Origin: Treponema sp.
GTDB taxonomy: Bacteria > Spirochaetota > Spirochaetia > Treponematales > Treponemataceae
NCBI GenBank assembly: GCA_017940005.1
Contig: JAGAZO010000014.1
Span: forward strand, 1 to 32,149
DNA: 32,149 nt
Reading direction: 5' to 3'
Shown: piece after piece, positions 1-7,561 of the stretch
Layout: every line of letters starts with the position of its first letter
How positions within the stretch are numbered: the first letter of the stretch is position 1
Made by a program: the position numbers and the translations under genes
The notes under the pieces: model-generated
Databases searched by the model: none
What the model was told of the DNA's origin: nothing
Seen by the model: the letters and a program-made list of their open reading frames with translations, nothing else

Positions 1-40
1 GCCGGCGTTCGTTCTGAGCCAGGATCAAACTCTCCATTAT
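1..40 (-). rRNA. rrs: 16S ribosomal RNA, 5' end only
   Basis: Read on the minus strand, positions 33-23 and onward match the universal 5' region of bacterial 16S rRNA (AGAGTTTGATCCTGGCTCAG), followed by GAACGAACGCC as in spirochaetes. Only about the first 40 nt are inside the window and the gene runs off the left edge. The mature 5' end near position 40 is estimated by comparison with E. coli, where about eight bases precede AGAGTTTGATC. The identity is certain. The exact 5' end is inferred. Confidence 0.97.
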
Positions 41-200
41 CTCTGCCATACGGGTTGCCCCGAACGGCCTTATTCCTATGCAGTTTGTCCCGCCACTCGA
101 GTCCCCTCTCGTGGCTTCGCTCGCGTGGTTGTCCTCCGCGCCATCTTCCTTCCCTTCCCTCTGTCTGCTGAACATCATGCGCTGCCTGTTGGCGCGCGTG
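41..200 (-). other. rRNA operon 5' leader
   Basis: These roughly 160 nt lie between the predicted rRNA start site and the mature 16S 5' end, and would be removed during rRNA processing. They are GC-rich with purine-rich blocks. I did not find a convincing boxA antitermination site. The short ORFs in this stretch have no Shine-Dalgarno and are not believed. Confidence 0.6.
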
Positions 201-206
201 AGGTGT

Positions 207-236
207 ATATTACACCTTTCTTCCCATCTTTGTCAA
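207..236 (-). promoter_or_regulatory. rRNA promoter P1
   Basis: On the minus strand TTGACA (236-231) is followed after 18 nt by TAATAT (212-207), about 165 nt upstream of the 16S 5' end. A perfect inverted repeat, GGTGTA-3 nt-TACACC (203-217), overlaps the -10 element. Confidence 0.65.
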
Positions 237-293
237 CCCCCTCCTTCATCTTTTTTCATCTTTTTTTCCGCGCCGCTTTTCCTTCCCCCATGC

Positions 294-321
294 ATACTAC
301 CATGTATCGGAATATAGTCAA
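294..321 (-). promoter_or_regulatory. possible second rRNA promoter P2
   Basis: On the minus strand TTGACT (321-316), a 16 nt spacer and TAGTAT (299-294) lie upstream of P1. Tandem promoters are common before rRNA operons. The spacing is slightly short, so this is less sure than P1. Confidence 0.4.
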
Positions 322-331
322 AAAAAGATAA

Positions 332-519
332 GCAATCTTTTTAACACATGCACAAATACATAAAAGCGGTTACAACAGCAACGCAAATATCGGGAGATAC
401 AATCTTTCACATAAATAAAAATATACATCAAAATAGTACACGCGCATTTTAATTCATACAAAAAAACACATACTCCCGCAACGCTGCAATAGAGCTAGTG
501 ATTGCGCTCGTATCAAAAA
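332..519. other. AT-rich intergenic spacer, nothing recognised
   Basis: This stretch separates the rRNA promoters from the stop codon of the cytidylate-kinase-like gene. It is AT-rich with no convincing ORF, tRNA or U-tract terminator. A weak 6-bp hairpin (GTATCA 510-515 / TGATAC 524-529) wraps the stop codon of the neighbouring gene. Confidence 0.6.
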
Positions 520-1341
520 TTACTGATACATTTTAAAATCCTGCACAATGCTTATTGCTGACTGTACTACATAGCCCGGCATCGTTTTCTGAGTGAGCTC
601 CAACGTATGCTCTACAATAGCAGAAGATTCTGCAATACCGCGCAATAATATTGTTTTATCATTAATCACTGCATGTAAAAATTCAACAGCAACTTTATGC
701 TCAAATATAAGTTTATTAACAAGCTGTTGCGCGGCGAGCATTGTTTTTATTTTTTCTCTGCCAATGCTATCGCGTTCTGGAGTAATCAACGTGTCAACGA
801 GATTTGCAATTATTGTGCCGCCTTCATCCGCATTAATAATTCCTGTGTTCATTACAAGATGAAAATGCGTTGCATCATTTATATCTATACCAAAAAAACT
901 TTTATTAAATCCGCCCCGATTGCTATCACTTTCGCTGATACGTTGCTGCGCCTGCTTTTCCGTCCAGGTAAATTCTTTTGCAAGGCGCTGCAAACGGATA
1001 GAATCTTTTGCAACAAACCGCAATGAAACAAGATTTGGAACTTCCTCCAAAATGACACACGCACCGCGCCCAATTAAAATGCAGTTGCCTTCGTTAGCAG
1101 CTTCAAGAACTGCTGTTTGCAAATACTGCAAATAATCATCGCGCTCTTTTGCAAGTGATGAAAAAAAGCTCGGCTTCTTTTCATCGTACTTTATAAGTCT
1201 ATCAGCAGGAAAGCCGAGCCTTACAATACGCGCTTCCAACTCCGTTCTACTGACAAATGTATATCCCAATTTTTTTGCGGCAACAGCGGCAATCTCATCG
1301 CCGAGTGCAGCAACTTGCCGTGAAATCGCAACAATCCCCAT
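520..1341 (-). CDS. cytidylate-kinase-like protein with C-terminal BON-like region
   Basis: A 273-aa protein whose first 200 residues follow the cytidylate-kinase-like family (Cytidylate_kin2). It opens with ISRQ and a helix ending AAKKLGY, then has an ILIGRGA block near residue 90, a lid-like stretch with DSNRGGFNKSFFG, and HLVMNTG. The P-loop is unusual: where relatives carry a GSGG loop after ISRQ, this protein has VAALG, so nucleotide binding by the classical loop is doubtful. Residues about 205-273 alternate strands and helix like a BON domain (VAVEFLHAVINDKTILLRG), which is an inference. A strong GGAGGT precedes the ATG, and the gene is divergent from the Nudix gene. It could be a regulatory or degenerate kinase rather than a CMP kinase. 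Confidence 0.8.
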   Translation of the reverse strand: MGIVAISRQVAALGDEIAAVAAKKLGYTFVSRTELEARIVRLGFPADRLIKYDEKKPSFFSSLAKERDDYLQYLQTAVLEAANEGNCILIGRGACVILEEVPNLVSLRFVAKDSIRLQRLAKEFTWTEKQAQQRISESDSNRGGFNKSFFGIDINDATHFHLVMNTGIINADEGGTIIANLVDTLITPERDSIGREKIKTMLAAQQLVNKLIFEHKVAVEFLHAVINDKTILLRGIAESSAIVEHTLELTQKTMPGYVVQSAISIVQDFKMYQ

Positions 1342-1360
1342 GATGATACCTCCATAGTTT

Positions 1361-1390
1361 TTGCTTTAATAATATGCAAATATATAGTAT
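1361..1390 (+). promoter_or_regulatory. weak candidate promoter for the Nudix gene
   Basis: TTGCTT (1361-1366) and TAGTAT (1385-1390) are separated by 18 nt. This would give a leader of about 110 nt. The region is very AT-rich, so the match may be chance. Confidence 0.25.
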
Positions 1391-1507
1391 ACTCTAAAAT
1401 ACATAAAAATACACTATCTCTGTCAAAATCAACAGGAATGGCGTTCACAACAAAATACTGCAAGCAGAGTGTATCTTCTGCATACATAAAATTGGTGAGG
1501 CACAAAC

Positions 1508-2077
1508 ATGAAGCATGATGATGAGTTGCTCGTCTGGCAAGAAAATGGAAATCGCGTATTACTTACAACGCCTGTATTTAAAGTGTTAGAAACAAACAGC
1601 ATTTCTTTCAATGGACAGGAAGGGCATTACGACATAATCAATCCTGAACATGATTGGGTAATTGTAGTACCTGTGCTCGACAGTAACTTCCTCATGGTGA
1701 AACAGTGGCGGCATGCAAGAAACGCATTAAGCATTGAATTTCCTGGTGGTGTCATGGATGACGGTGAAACGCCTGAACAAAGTGCTGCACGTGAATTGCA
1801 AGAGGAAACAGGTTTTACCGCGCAAAAACTTATACAACTTGGTACATTAAGTCCGAATCCTGCACTCATGACGAATAATGTGCATTTTTTTGTCGCAGAG
1901 CATTTGCAAAAAACCTCACAACAACACCTTGACAGCGATGAATATATTCATTATATGGAAATACCACAAACCGAAGTTATTGCAAAGCTTGGAACGGAAG
2001 AATATTCTCATGCACTCATGGCAGCAGCAATTACGCTGTTTATTCGCCATATAAATAGTAATGGAAAGCACTTTTGA
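1508..2077 (+). CDS. Nudix hydrolase, ADP-ribose pyrophosphatase type
   Basis: A 189-aa protein with a complete Nudix box at residues 81-103: G81, E87, then R95-E-L-x-E-E-x-G102, the metal-binding helix. The preceding strand ISLEFPGG-like block (SIEFPGGV) and the VVPVLDSNFLMVKQWR segment are typical of the NudF/ADP-ribose pyrophosphatase branch, which hydrolyses ADP-ribose or other nucleoside diphosphate sugars to AMP plus a phosphosugar in the cytoplasm. GGTGAGG eight bases before the ATG supports this start. It stands alone, divergent from the kinase-like gene and convergent with the LysM operon. Substrate cannot be decided from sequence. Confidence 0.88.
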   Translation: MKHDDELLVWQENGNRVLLTTPVFKVLETNSISFNGQEGHYDIINPEHDWVIVVPVLDSNFLMVKQWRHARNALSIEFPGGVMDDGETPEQSAARELQEETGFTAQKLIQLGTLSPNPALMTNNVHFFVAEHLQKTSQQHLDSDEYIHYMEIPQTEVIAKLGTEEYSHALMAAAITLFIRHINSNGKHF

Positions 2078-2133
2078 AATAGCACACACATTTTTTCATT
2101 TCAGCGCCTTTAATAAATCTGCTATATGCCATA

Positions 2134-2167
2134 AAGTAAAAAGCGGTCTGCATAATGCAAGACCGCT
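2134..2167 (-). terminator. Rho-independent terminator of the lipoprotein/LysM operon
   Basis: AGCGGTCT (2142-2149) pairs perfectly with AGACCGCT (2160-2167), and the loop can extend the stem. Read on the minus strand, the hairpin is followed by TTTTTACTTT. It lies just after the stop of the LysM gene (2189) and faces that operon. Confidence 0.85.
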
Positions 2168-2188
2168 CATCGTTACAAATATTCGCAA

Positions 2189-2887
2189 TTACCGCGAAAC
2201 ATTATATGGATCGTATGCTTTTGACGGATCGTATGTGCCTTCACGTCGCTCACCGGTAAGGCTTGGCACTTTCATTTTCATGCCTGGTAAGATTAAGTTC
2301 GGGTCTTCAGGGCGAGGGATATTTGTTCTATTTGCTTGATATAAATTTTCCCACAACGTAGGATTGTTGTAGATGTACGGACGTCCAGAAATATTCCAAA
2401 AGCAGTCTCTCGTCTCTGCCCACGGACGCACAATGTAAAACTCTGGAAGCGGTGTTATTGAATAGATGCCATCGAGTGCAGCAATAGACTGACGCGCGTA
2501 ATCTGCAGCCGCTGCATAATCTTCACGTCCGTATGCTGTTCCAGCGCTCGCGTATTTATCTTTTGCGGCAGTATACGCCATAGGAAAGTTTTTATCCGCC
2601 TCTATGCTTTCTGCATACGCAATTCTGTTTTGTGCCTTTTTCATTTCATCGTCAGCAGCCTTTTTAGCAATCATCATGTCGATATACGCTCGTGAAAGCG
2701 CAGCATTTTCTTCAGCTTTTTTTGCATATTCAACAGATTCGTCATACTGACCAGCATTGAGCGCGGCTTGCGCTTTGCGTGTATATTCGTCAGCAAGCTT
2801 TTGATACGTGTTGTTCGTATAGCTTGCTGCAAACAGCACAGTGCCCGCAAATAATAATGTAAAAATACTCATTATCAATTTTTTCAT
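2189..2887 (-). CDS. secreted protein with C-terminal LysM-like domain
   Basis: A 232-aa protein with a classical signal peptide (KK, then a hydrophobic core, probable cleavage near LFAA, residue 21). Residues 25-150 are Ala/Glu/Lys-rich helical hairpins resembling TPR-like or coiled-coil arrays (KADEYTRKAQAALNAGQYDES). The C-terminal part, about residues 155-215, reads as an elongated LysM domain: YIVRPW, a Trp-containing middle (LWENLYQANR), then an ILPGM...VP ending. LysM domains bind glycan chains of peptidoglycan, so it probably sits in the periplasm. Its ATG overlaps the stop of the upstream lipoprotein gene by four bases (ATGA), implying translational coupling and a shared role. Function is not known. 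Confidence 0.8.
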   Translation of the reverse strand: MKKLIMSIFTLLFAGTVLFAASYTNNTYQKLADEYTRKAQAALNAGQYDESVEYAKKAEENAALSRAYIDMMIAKKAADDEMKKAQNRIAYAESIEADKNFPMAYTAAKDKYASAGTAYGREDYAAAADYARQSIAALDGIYSITPLPEFYIVRPWAETRDCFWNISGRPYIYNNPTLWENLYQANRTNIPRPEDPNLILPGMKMKVPSLTGERREGTYDPSKAYDPYNVSR

Positions 2888-3861
2888 TTTGCCGCCTCCG
2901 CTGCATCGATGATTGTGTCAATGATAGTTTCAGGAAGTTCTTCTGCCGCTTTTTCAGGATCGTCATATGCAGTCTCTTCGAGCAGGACAGCGTTCACATC
3001 TTCAATGCCTTTTATATCGTCTCCTTCGAGAGGAACTTCGTTGTCAGCCTGTGCCGCATATGCAGCGGATTCTGCTACGCGCGCTTTCGCTTCGTCAATA
3101 GCCTGTTGGGCAAGCGCGCGCTTCTCTGATATTTCTTCAAAAAGCTTTTCAAATGTTGCATGCGAACCCGTGTAATTATTGTACGCCCGCTCAACATCTT
3201 GCATTGCATAGCTTGCATCGCCATCACGGAATAACTGAACGCCTTCATCGTACCGCGTTTTTTCTGCCACCGCAGCATACACGCTGTCTGCATTGCGTTT
3301 TGCGGTAAACGCAGCGGTGCGTTCTTCGCGCGCACGCGTTCTAAATGCGGTAAACAACGCTTTACTAAACGACATGTTTGCAGCAGTCGCCTCTGCAAGC
3401 ATTTGTGATACAGGAGCATTACTGTCTTCAGCAAGTGATAAAAGCGTATTGAGCGATTCATTGCCTGCGTCGTAATCAGATTGCGCATACTTTGCAAAAT
3501 CAAGCTCGTCGATGCGATTTTTTGTTGCAATTGCTTTTGCATACTGCTCGAGCGTATTGTATCGTGCAGTAACATCTGCAAGTTCGCTGTCCACATTTTC
3601 ACCGTTACTGCTTCGCACAGATAGAGCGTCGAGCCGTGAATCAGTATCGCCAAGTTGTTCGGGAGCAAAGGCATCTGCTCCTGCTGCGATTGCCGCTTCT
3701 CTGGCAGCTTTTGCTACTTCGAGCGCTGCCGAGCTGTCTGTCATGGACGGCTCGGGTACTACCGGCTGTTCTACTATAGGTTCTTCTTTTGGAGTAGACT
3801 TGCATGACATAAAGCCAAACACAAGTGCAGCAAAGAAAAGAATTATATTGCGTTTTTTCAC
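2884..3861 (-). CDS. helical lipoprotein, unknown function
   Basis: A 325-aa predicted lipoprotein. The signal peptide ends in a spirochaete-style lipobox, FMSC, with the lipid-bearing Cys at residue 20. The mature part is almost entirely helical and rich in Ala, Glu, Asp and Arg (for example repeated AxxAAREAAIAAGAD-type segments), similar in style to the helical part of the downstream LysM protein. The start is GTG, chosen because AGGAGGT lies about five bases upstream and nearby ATGs are out of frame. It is the first gene of a two-gene operon with its own promoter and terminator. A periplasmic envelope-scaffold role with the LysM partner is an inference. Confidence 0.8.
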   Translation of the reverse strand: MKKRNIILFFAALVFGFMSCKSTPKEEPIVEQPVVPEPSMTDSSAALEVAKAAREAAIAAGADAFAPEQLGDTDSRLDALSVRSSNGENVDSELADVTARYNTLEQYAKAIATKNRIDELDFAKYAQSDYDAGNESLNTLLSLAEDSNAPVSQMLAEATAANMSFSKALFTAFRTRAREERTAAFTAKRNADSVYAAVAEKTRYDEGVQLFRDGDASYAMQDVERAYNNYTGSHATFEKLFEEISEKRALAQQAIDEAKARVAESAAYAAQADNEVPLEGDDIKGIEDVNAVLLEETAYDDPEKAAEELPETIIDTIIDAAEAAK

Positions 3862-3895
3862 ATCATACCTCCTGCTAGTTTATAAAAGCCATATT

Positions 3896-3924
3896 ATTAT
3901 ACATCATTTTTTGATTTTTCACAA
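3896..3924 (-). promoter_or_regulatory. promoter of the lipoprotein/LysM operon
   Basis: On the minus strand TTGTGA (3924-3919), a 17 nt spacer and a consensus TATAAT (3901-3896). The predicted start near 3889 leaves a leader of about 28 nt that carries the AGGAGGT. Confidence 0.7.
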
Positions 3925-3962
3925 CGGCTTGCCAAAAAAAGTCGTAAAAAACGCGTAAAATG

Positions 3963-3971
3963 TGCTAGTAT
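3963..3971 (+). promoter_or_regulatory. possible extended -10 element for the PC4-like gene
   Basis: TG-C-TAGTAT matches an extended -10 and sits about 30 nt before the start codon. No good -35 is visible. Confidence 0.35.
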
Positions 3972-4001
3972 GAGCGATATATTATAAATAGGAGGAACGC
4001 T

Positions 4002-4226
4002 ATGGCAGACGATTTTACTTTTGAAATTACAAAACAGCTCGGCATTGTTTCAGAAGGCAAAGGCGGTTGGAACATGGAGCTTAACCTCGTGTCGTGGAGC
4101 GGACGTCCCGCAAAATACGACATCAGGAGCTGGTCGCCCGACCACAAAAAAATGGGCAAGGGAATTACGCTCACACAGGAAGAGCTTGCATCGCTTGCAA
4201 AACTAATTGCATCGCTTGGCGAGTAG
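4002..4226 (+). CDS. PC4/YdbC-like single-stranded nucleic-acid-binding protein
   Basis: A 74-aa protein matching the bacterial PC4 (p15 coactivator, YdbC-type) family in length and layout. An N-terminal strand (FTFEITKQLGIVSE) is followed by curved strands with WNMELNLVSW and KYDIRSWSPDHKKMGKGITL, then a C-terminal helix (TQEELASLAKLIASL). Family members are dimers that bind single-stranded DNA or RNA. AGGAGG seven to eight bases before the ATG supports the start. It is a single gene, divergent from the lipoprotein operon and convergent with radA. Its placement beside radA, which acts on single-stranded recombination intermediates, may be coincidence. Confidence 0.85.
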   Translation: MADDFTFEITKQLGIVSEGKGGWNMELNLVSWSGRPAKYDIRSWSPDHKKMGKGITLTQEELASLAKLIASLGE

Positions 4227-4231
4227 CATGA

Positions 4232-4391
4232 CGCGGCAGCGATTGGAGCCGCGCAAAACGTGCATATAGTCAGCGACGAGATTATTTTGACAATTCTTAA
4301 TACTGCTTGACTGCACGTTTTGCGTCCCGCAGGGATGGAGTGAAACGGAACGGCGGAAAGCGCGACCTGCTGCAACGCAGCAGGTGCCGCC
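4232..4391. repeat. cluster of inverted repeats in the PC4-radA spacer
   Basis: The 279-nt spacer between two convergent genes holds several palindromes and no gene. CGCGGC/GCCGCG lies at 4232-4237/4248-4253. A perfect 13-bp inverted pair lies at 4252-4264 and 4312-4324, with 47 nt between arms. A strong hairpin, ACCTGCTGC-AAC-GCAGCAGGT, lies at 4365-4385, bracketed by GGCGG (4352-4356) and CCGCC (4387-4391). None is followed by a T-run, so they are not standard terminators. A dispersed repeat or a folded 3' UTR are both possible. Confidence 0.6.
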
Positions 4392-4505
4392 CGTAAAAAA
4401 AGTATGAAAAAAAAGCGTGGGCGCTGACAGGAAGCGGAATTATTTTCTGAACAACGCTTTAACAAAATCTTGTACTCATCACCAATGTTGGCACGAGCTT
4501 GTACG

Positions 4506-5864
4506 CTACGTTCCGAACAGCGTTTTGACAAGCTCTTTTACGTCTGCTATTTTTTGCGCGTCGCCGTTTTCGTCTGGCGCAACAATATGCGTGAATCCCA
4601 TGTTCTGCGCTGTTTTTACGCGTTGCGTCAAACGCGGCACAGGGCGTATCTCTCCTGCAAGGCTCAACTCGCCGATGACAGCTGTCTTTGCGTCGATTGC
4701 AACATCTGTGCGCGCGGAGTACAACGCCGCCGCAAGCGCCGCATCAATTGCGCTTTCGGTAAGGCGCATGCCGCCCGCAACGTTGATGTATATGTCGTTG
4801 TCTGAAAAGCGCAAGCCAGTGCGTTTTTCAAGAACTGCTGCCACGCGCGCCACACGCGCTGAATCGATTTTGTCGCTGTACACGCGCGAGAGTGACGCTT
4901 TTGCAGGCACAGTGAGCGCTTGTATTTCGACGACAAACACTCTGCTTCCTTCAAACACAGCAGTGCACGCGACGCCGGGCGGCTGATTTCCGTTGCGCCG
5001 CGTAATGAAAAGCGCAGAAGGGTCTGCAACTTCCGACAATCCGTTTTCTGTCATTTCAAAAATGCCTATTTCATCGACAGAGCCGAATCTGTTTTTTGCC
5101 GCGCGCAAAAATCGATACTCGTCGTTGCTGCGCTCGAACGAAACAACGGTATCCACCATATGCTCAAGCGATTTTGGTCCTGCAATCAATCCTTCTTTTG
5201 TGACATGCGCCGTCATCAGCAAAACGGCGTCGCGCTCTTTTACCCAGCTTATCAATTCGTTTGCGCAATATTTAAGCTGATTCACTGTGCCGGGCACAAG
5301 CCCCGCAGCTGCGGAATACACTGTTTGAATTGAGTCGATGATTACAAGCGTCGGACTCTGCGCGTTGAGCGCGTCGAGCACATCTTCAAGGCGCATTGTG
5401 CACAAAAGCTCAACGCCGTTTGCCGCAAGCGAAAGCCGCTCGCTGCGCTCTTTGATTTGCGCAGCAGATTCTTCGCCCGACACGTAGAGCGCGCGGGCAT
5501 TTCCGTTTGCATGCAACGCATGCGCGGCAGTTTGCAAAAGCAGCGTCGATTTTCCAATGCCCGGCTCGCCGCCTATTAAAATTGCAGAACGCTTTGCCGC
5601 GCCTCCGCCGAGCACGCGGTCGAACTCCGCGATACCGGTGGCAAGGCGCATGTCGTTTTTTGCGTCAACGTGCGAAAGCGGCACAGGCTTTGCTTTTTCG
5701 GAAATGGAGCTGCCAAGTCCTGCCGGAGTGACTGCGTGCACGTCAACAATGCATTCTTCGAGCGTATTCCATTCGCTGCACTGCGGACAACGCCCGAGCC
5801 AGCGCGGTTGTGAATAGCCGCACGATGAACACTTGTACATAATCGCGCCTGATTTTTTTGCCAT
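4506..5864 (-). CDS. radA: DNA repair protein RadA (Sms)
   Basis: A 452-aa RadA, the hexameric helicase that drives branch migration and strand loading during recombination. Domains in order: a C4 zinc finger (C12-x2-C15 and C26-x2-C29); a RecA-like ATPase core with Walker A GGEPGIGKST and Walker B LVIIDSIQ; the RadA-specific KNRFG motif; and a C-terminal Lon-protease-like domain (NVAGGMRLTES), inactive as a protease in the family. The ATG at 5864 is chosen over an upstream start because AAGGAGG lies four bases before it and the zinc finger follows at once. It lies 216 nt downstream of the DUF1015 gene across a repeat-bearing spacer. No clear promoter of its own is visible. Confidence 0.97.
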   Translation of the reverse strand: MAKKSGAIMYKCSSCGYSQPRWLGRCPQCSEWNTLEECIVDVHAVTPAGLGSSISEKAKPVPLSHVDAKNDMRLATGIAEFDRVLGGGAAKRSAILIGGEPGIGKSTLLLQTAAHALHANGNARALYVSGEESAAQIKERSERLSLAANGVELLCTMRLEDVLDALNAQSPTLVIIDSIQTVYSAAAGLVPGTVNQLKYCANELISWVKERDAVLLMTAHVTKEGLIAGPKSLEHMVDTVVSFERSNDEYRFLRAAKNRFGSVDEIGIFEMTENGLSEVADPSALFITRRNGNQPPGVACTAVFEGSRVFVVEIQALTVPAKASLSRVYSDKIDSARVARVAAVLEKRTGLRFSDNDIYINVAGGMRLTESAIDAALAAALYSARTDVAIDAKTAVIGELSLAGEIRPVPRLTQRVKTAQNMGFTHIVAPDENGDAQKIADVKELVKTLFGT

Positions 5865-5972
5865 AATCCTCCTTGCGTGCTCCGCGTTGCTCAAAATTGG
5901 CACATGTTCGCGGACAAACTGCGCAACATGCGTTCTCTATCGGTCTGCATTGGAGCGTCTGCATGACGAGCG

Positions 5973-6066
5973 CGCACATTGCGTCGCTTTCAATTACATG
6001 CCACATGCGCACACTGCATCGTTTTCAGCTGCATGCCGAGCGTGCACACCTCTTTCAGCTGCATGC
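5973..6066. repeat. degenerate tandem repeat between the DUF1015 gene and radA
   Basis: Three imperfect units end in TTTCARYTRCATGC: 5973-6001, 6008-6036 and 6038-6066. The first two align over 29 bases with a period of 35. The 14-mer TTTCAGCTGCATGC is exact at 6023-6036 and 6053-6066. The spacer (5865-6080) has no believable gene. Confidence 0.65.
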
Positions 6067-6080
6067 GTTCCCAGAAAAAC

Positions 6081-7442
6081 TCAAAACAGCTTGCGGCATT
6101 CAAGATAAAACCGCTTCTCGTCCGCCTCGCCCATAGAGAAGCTTTTGCGCGGAAGCGGACCGTGCGCGCTGATTGTCGCAAAAAAACGTTCTTTTGCTAT
6201 TGGCGGTAAAAGAATTCCTGTCGCGTTTTCCTGCATGCCAAGCTTGCACACTTCATTGCTCCCGTGAATGTAGTCAATCGAAACTGATTTTCCCGCACGC
6301 ACTGCTTCATCTATATATTCGTCAACAACAGGTTGAAAAAGTGAAACAGCGAGCGTTGAAATTGTTGTTTTTAAAAGCGTATACGATGCGCCGCTGCTGT
6401 TTTTGCTCACAAAACCAAACGACGCTGTAGAATTTTTTACCGCATCTTCAAGCTCTCGCTGTGAGCCGCACTGCACTATGTCTCCGCCGAGCGTTGCAGA
6501 AACGCGCAGCACAAGCTCTGCGGTGTCGCCGCCAAAAATGATGCGATGAATCGGTTCAAATGTAAGCCCTTCGTCGTATATATTGACAATTTCAACGAGC
6601 GCATAGCGCACGCGGCTTGTTGCACGCTCGTCTTCGGAAAGCGTCGCCTTGTATTCGTCCCACACTGCTTTTGCTGTTGCAAGCGAGTGATTGCCGTCGC
6701 CAACAGCAAACAAACATACGTTGTCAGTTTGTGTTCCTGCGGGAGCAGTTGCGCCACGCATTGCATTCGTGTCATGTGCAGTGTTTGCGGCGGCGATTTT
6801 TTCGAGCGCGTGCAGCAATGCTCCATGCTGCGATTCAGGAACGAGCCACCCGGAGATGCTGCCGCCGTTCATCATAAGGTTGCCAGAATATATGCGTTGC
6901 GCGCCAGATGCCTTTACTGCGATTCCCGTCTCTTCAACAAGCGTGCGCGATGCATCGTTTACGAGCAGCATGATGTGCGGCGTTTCAAGCGGCGCACCGC
7001 TTCTGATTTCCTTGCGTGGCGGAATGCGCGAAGGAATCGTCGCTTCAGTTGCGCGCACAAGCGATGTCGCAAACGGCTGCCATTCATACGAATCTAAATC
7101 GAGCGCAACAACAAGCCCGCGTCGGAGTCTCCCGTATGCCGTTTTTCGCTCGACGTAAACAAAGCCGTGTTTTTCTTCAAACAATGAATTGTCGATATAG
7201 CTTTTCATCGTCGATTTGATTGCTGCAATGCGCGCCGCTTTATCGCCATCGTCAAGATATGCTTCTGGCAAAATAAGATTATATGCGCTTGATTTGCCCG
7301 CAGCAATTTTTTCAACGTTTTGCCAATACGCTCTGTCCTGCGTGTACTGGTCGCATGCAATGCACGACCAACTGGACACATCAACCTGTTTAGGCAAAAG
7401 AATATCAGGAACAGTGATTCCAAAATCAGAAAATGCTTTCAT
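6081..7442 (-). CDS. DUF1015 family protein
   Basis: A 453-aa protein of the DUF1015 (COG4198) family. Visible family features are the N-terminal DILLPK and CDQYTQDRAYW block, LILPEAYL, FVYVERKT, the DGNHSLATAKAVWDEYK motif, and the VEIVNIYDEGLTFEPIHRII stretch. The family is widely conserved and its members are often found near serine biosynthesis genes, but the reaction is not something I can state. Met at 7442 is preferred to the in-frame ATG at 7454, because a TACAAT -10 covers the 7454 codon and neither has a Shine-Dalgarno. The mRNA would then have only a 3-4 nt leader. It is divergent from rpoN and may be read through into radA. Confidence 0.85.
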   Translation of the reverse strand: MKAFSDFGITVPDILLPKQVDVSSWSCIACDQYTQDRAYWQNVEKIAAGKSSAYNLILPEAYLDDGDKAARIAAIKSTMKSYIDNSLFEEKHGFVYVERKTAYGRLRRGLVVALDLDSYEWQPFATSLVRATEATIPSRIPPRKEIRSGAPLETPHIMLLVNDASRTLVEETGIAVKASGAQRIYSGNLMMNGGSISGWLVPESQHGALLHALEKIAAANTAHDTNAMRGATAPAGTQTDNVCLFAVGDGNHSLATAKAVWDEYKATLSEDERATSRVRYALVEIVNIYDEGLTFEPIHRIIFGGDTAELVLRVSATLGGDIVQCGSQRELEDAVKNSTASFGFVSKNSSGASYTLLKTTISTLAVSLFQPVVDEYIDEAVRAGKSVSIDYIHGSNEVCKLGMQENATGILLPPIAKERFFATISAHGPLPRKSFSMGEADEKRFYLECRKLF

Positions 7443-7452
7443 ACTGATTTGC

Positions 7453-7481
7453 ATTGTACACTAACTCTACTGTTTTGTCAT
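7453..7481 (-). promoter_or_regulatory. promoter of the DUF1015 gene, nearly leaderless
   Basis: On the minus strand ATGACA (7481-7476), 17 nt, TACAAT (7458-7453), then 10 nt to the ATG at 7442. The predicted start lies 3-4 nt before the ATG. Confidence 0.55.
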
Positions 7482-7526
7482 GCAAGCGCAATGCGACATC
7501 TTTAGGACAGCCGCATTATTTTTTGA

Positions 7527-7555
7527 TTGCCAATATTTTAAACTGACTTTATACT
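7527..7555 (+). promoter_or_regulatory. promoter of rpoN, leaderless
   Basis: TTGCCA (7527-7532), 17 nt, TATACT (7550-7555), then only six bases to the rpoN ATG at 7562. No Shine-Dalgarno is present. The -35 elements of rpoN and the divergent DUF1015 gene are 45 nt apart. Confidence 0.65.
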
Positions 7556-7561
7556 GTCTGT

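Noticed and set aside
3075..3674. 199-codon minus-strand ORF inside the lipoprotein gene
   Set aside because: It is another frame of the 325-aa lipoprotein, which has a signal peptide, GTG with AGGAGGT, and a coupled downstream gene.
4252..4324. MITE-like element bounded by a 13-bp inverted repeat
   Set aside because: No target-site duplication flanks it and no second copy is present in the window; kept only as an inverted-repeat cluster.
4417..4986. Long plus-strand ORFs opposite radA
   Set aside because: They lie antisense to a certain radA, lack Shine-Dalgarno sites and show no family motif.
5873..6209. Plus-strand ORFs in the DUF1015-radA spacer with repeated FQLHA peptides
   Set aside because: The peptide repeats come from the DNA repeats; there is no Shine-Dalgarno and the frames run into antisense of the DUF1015 gene.
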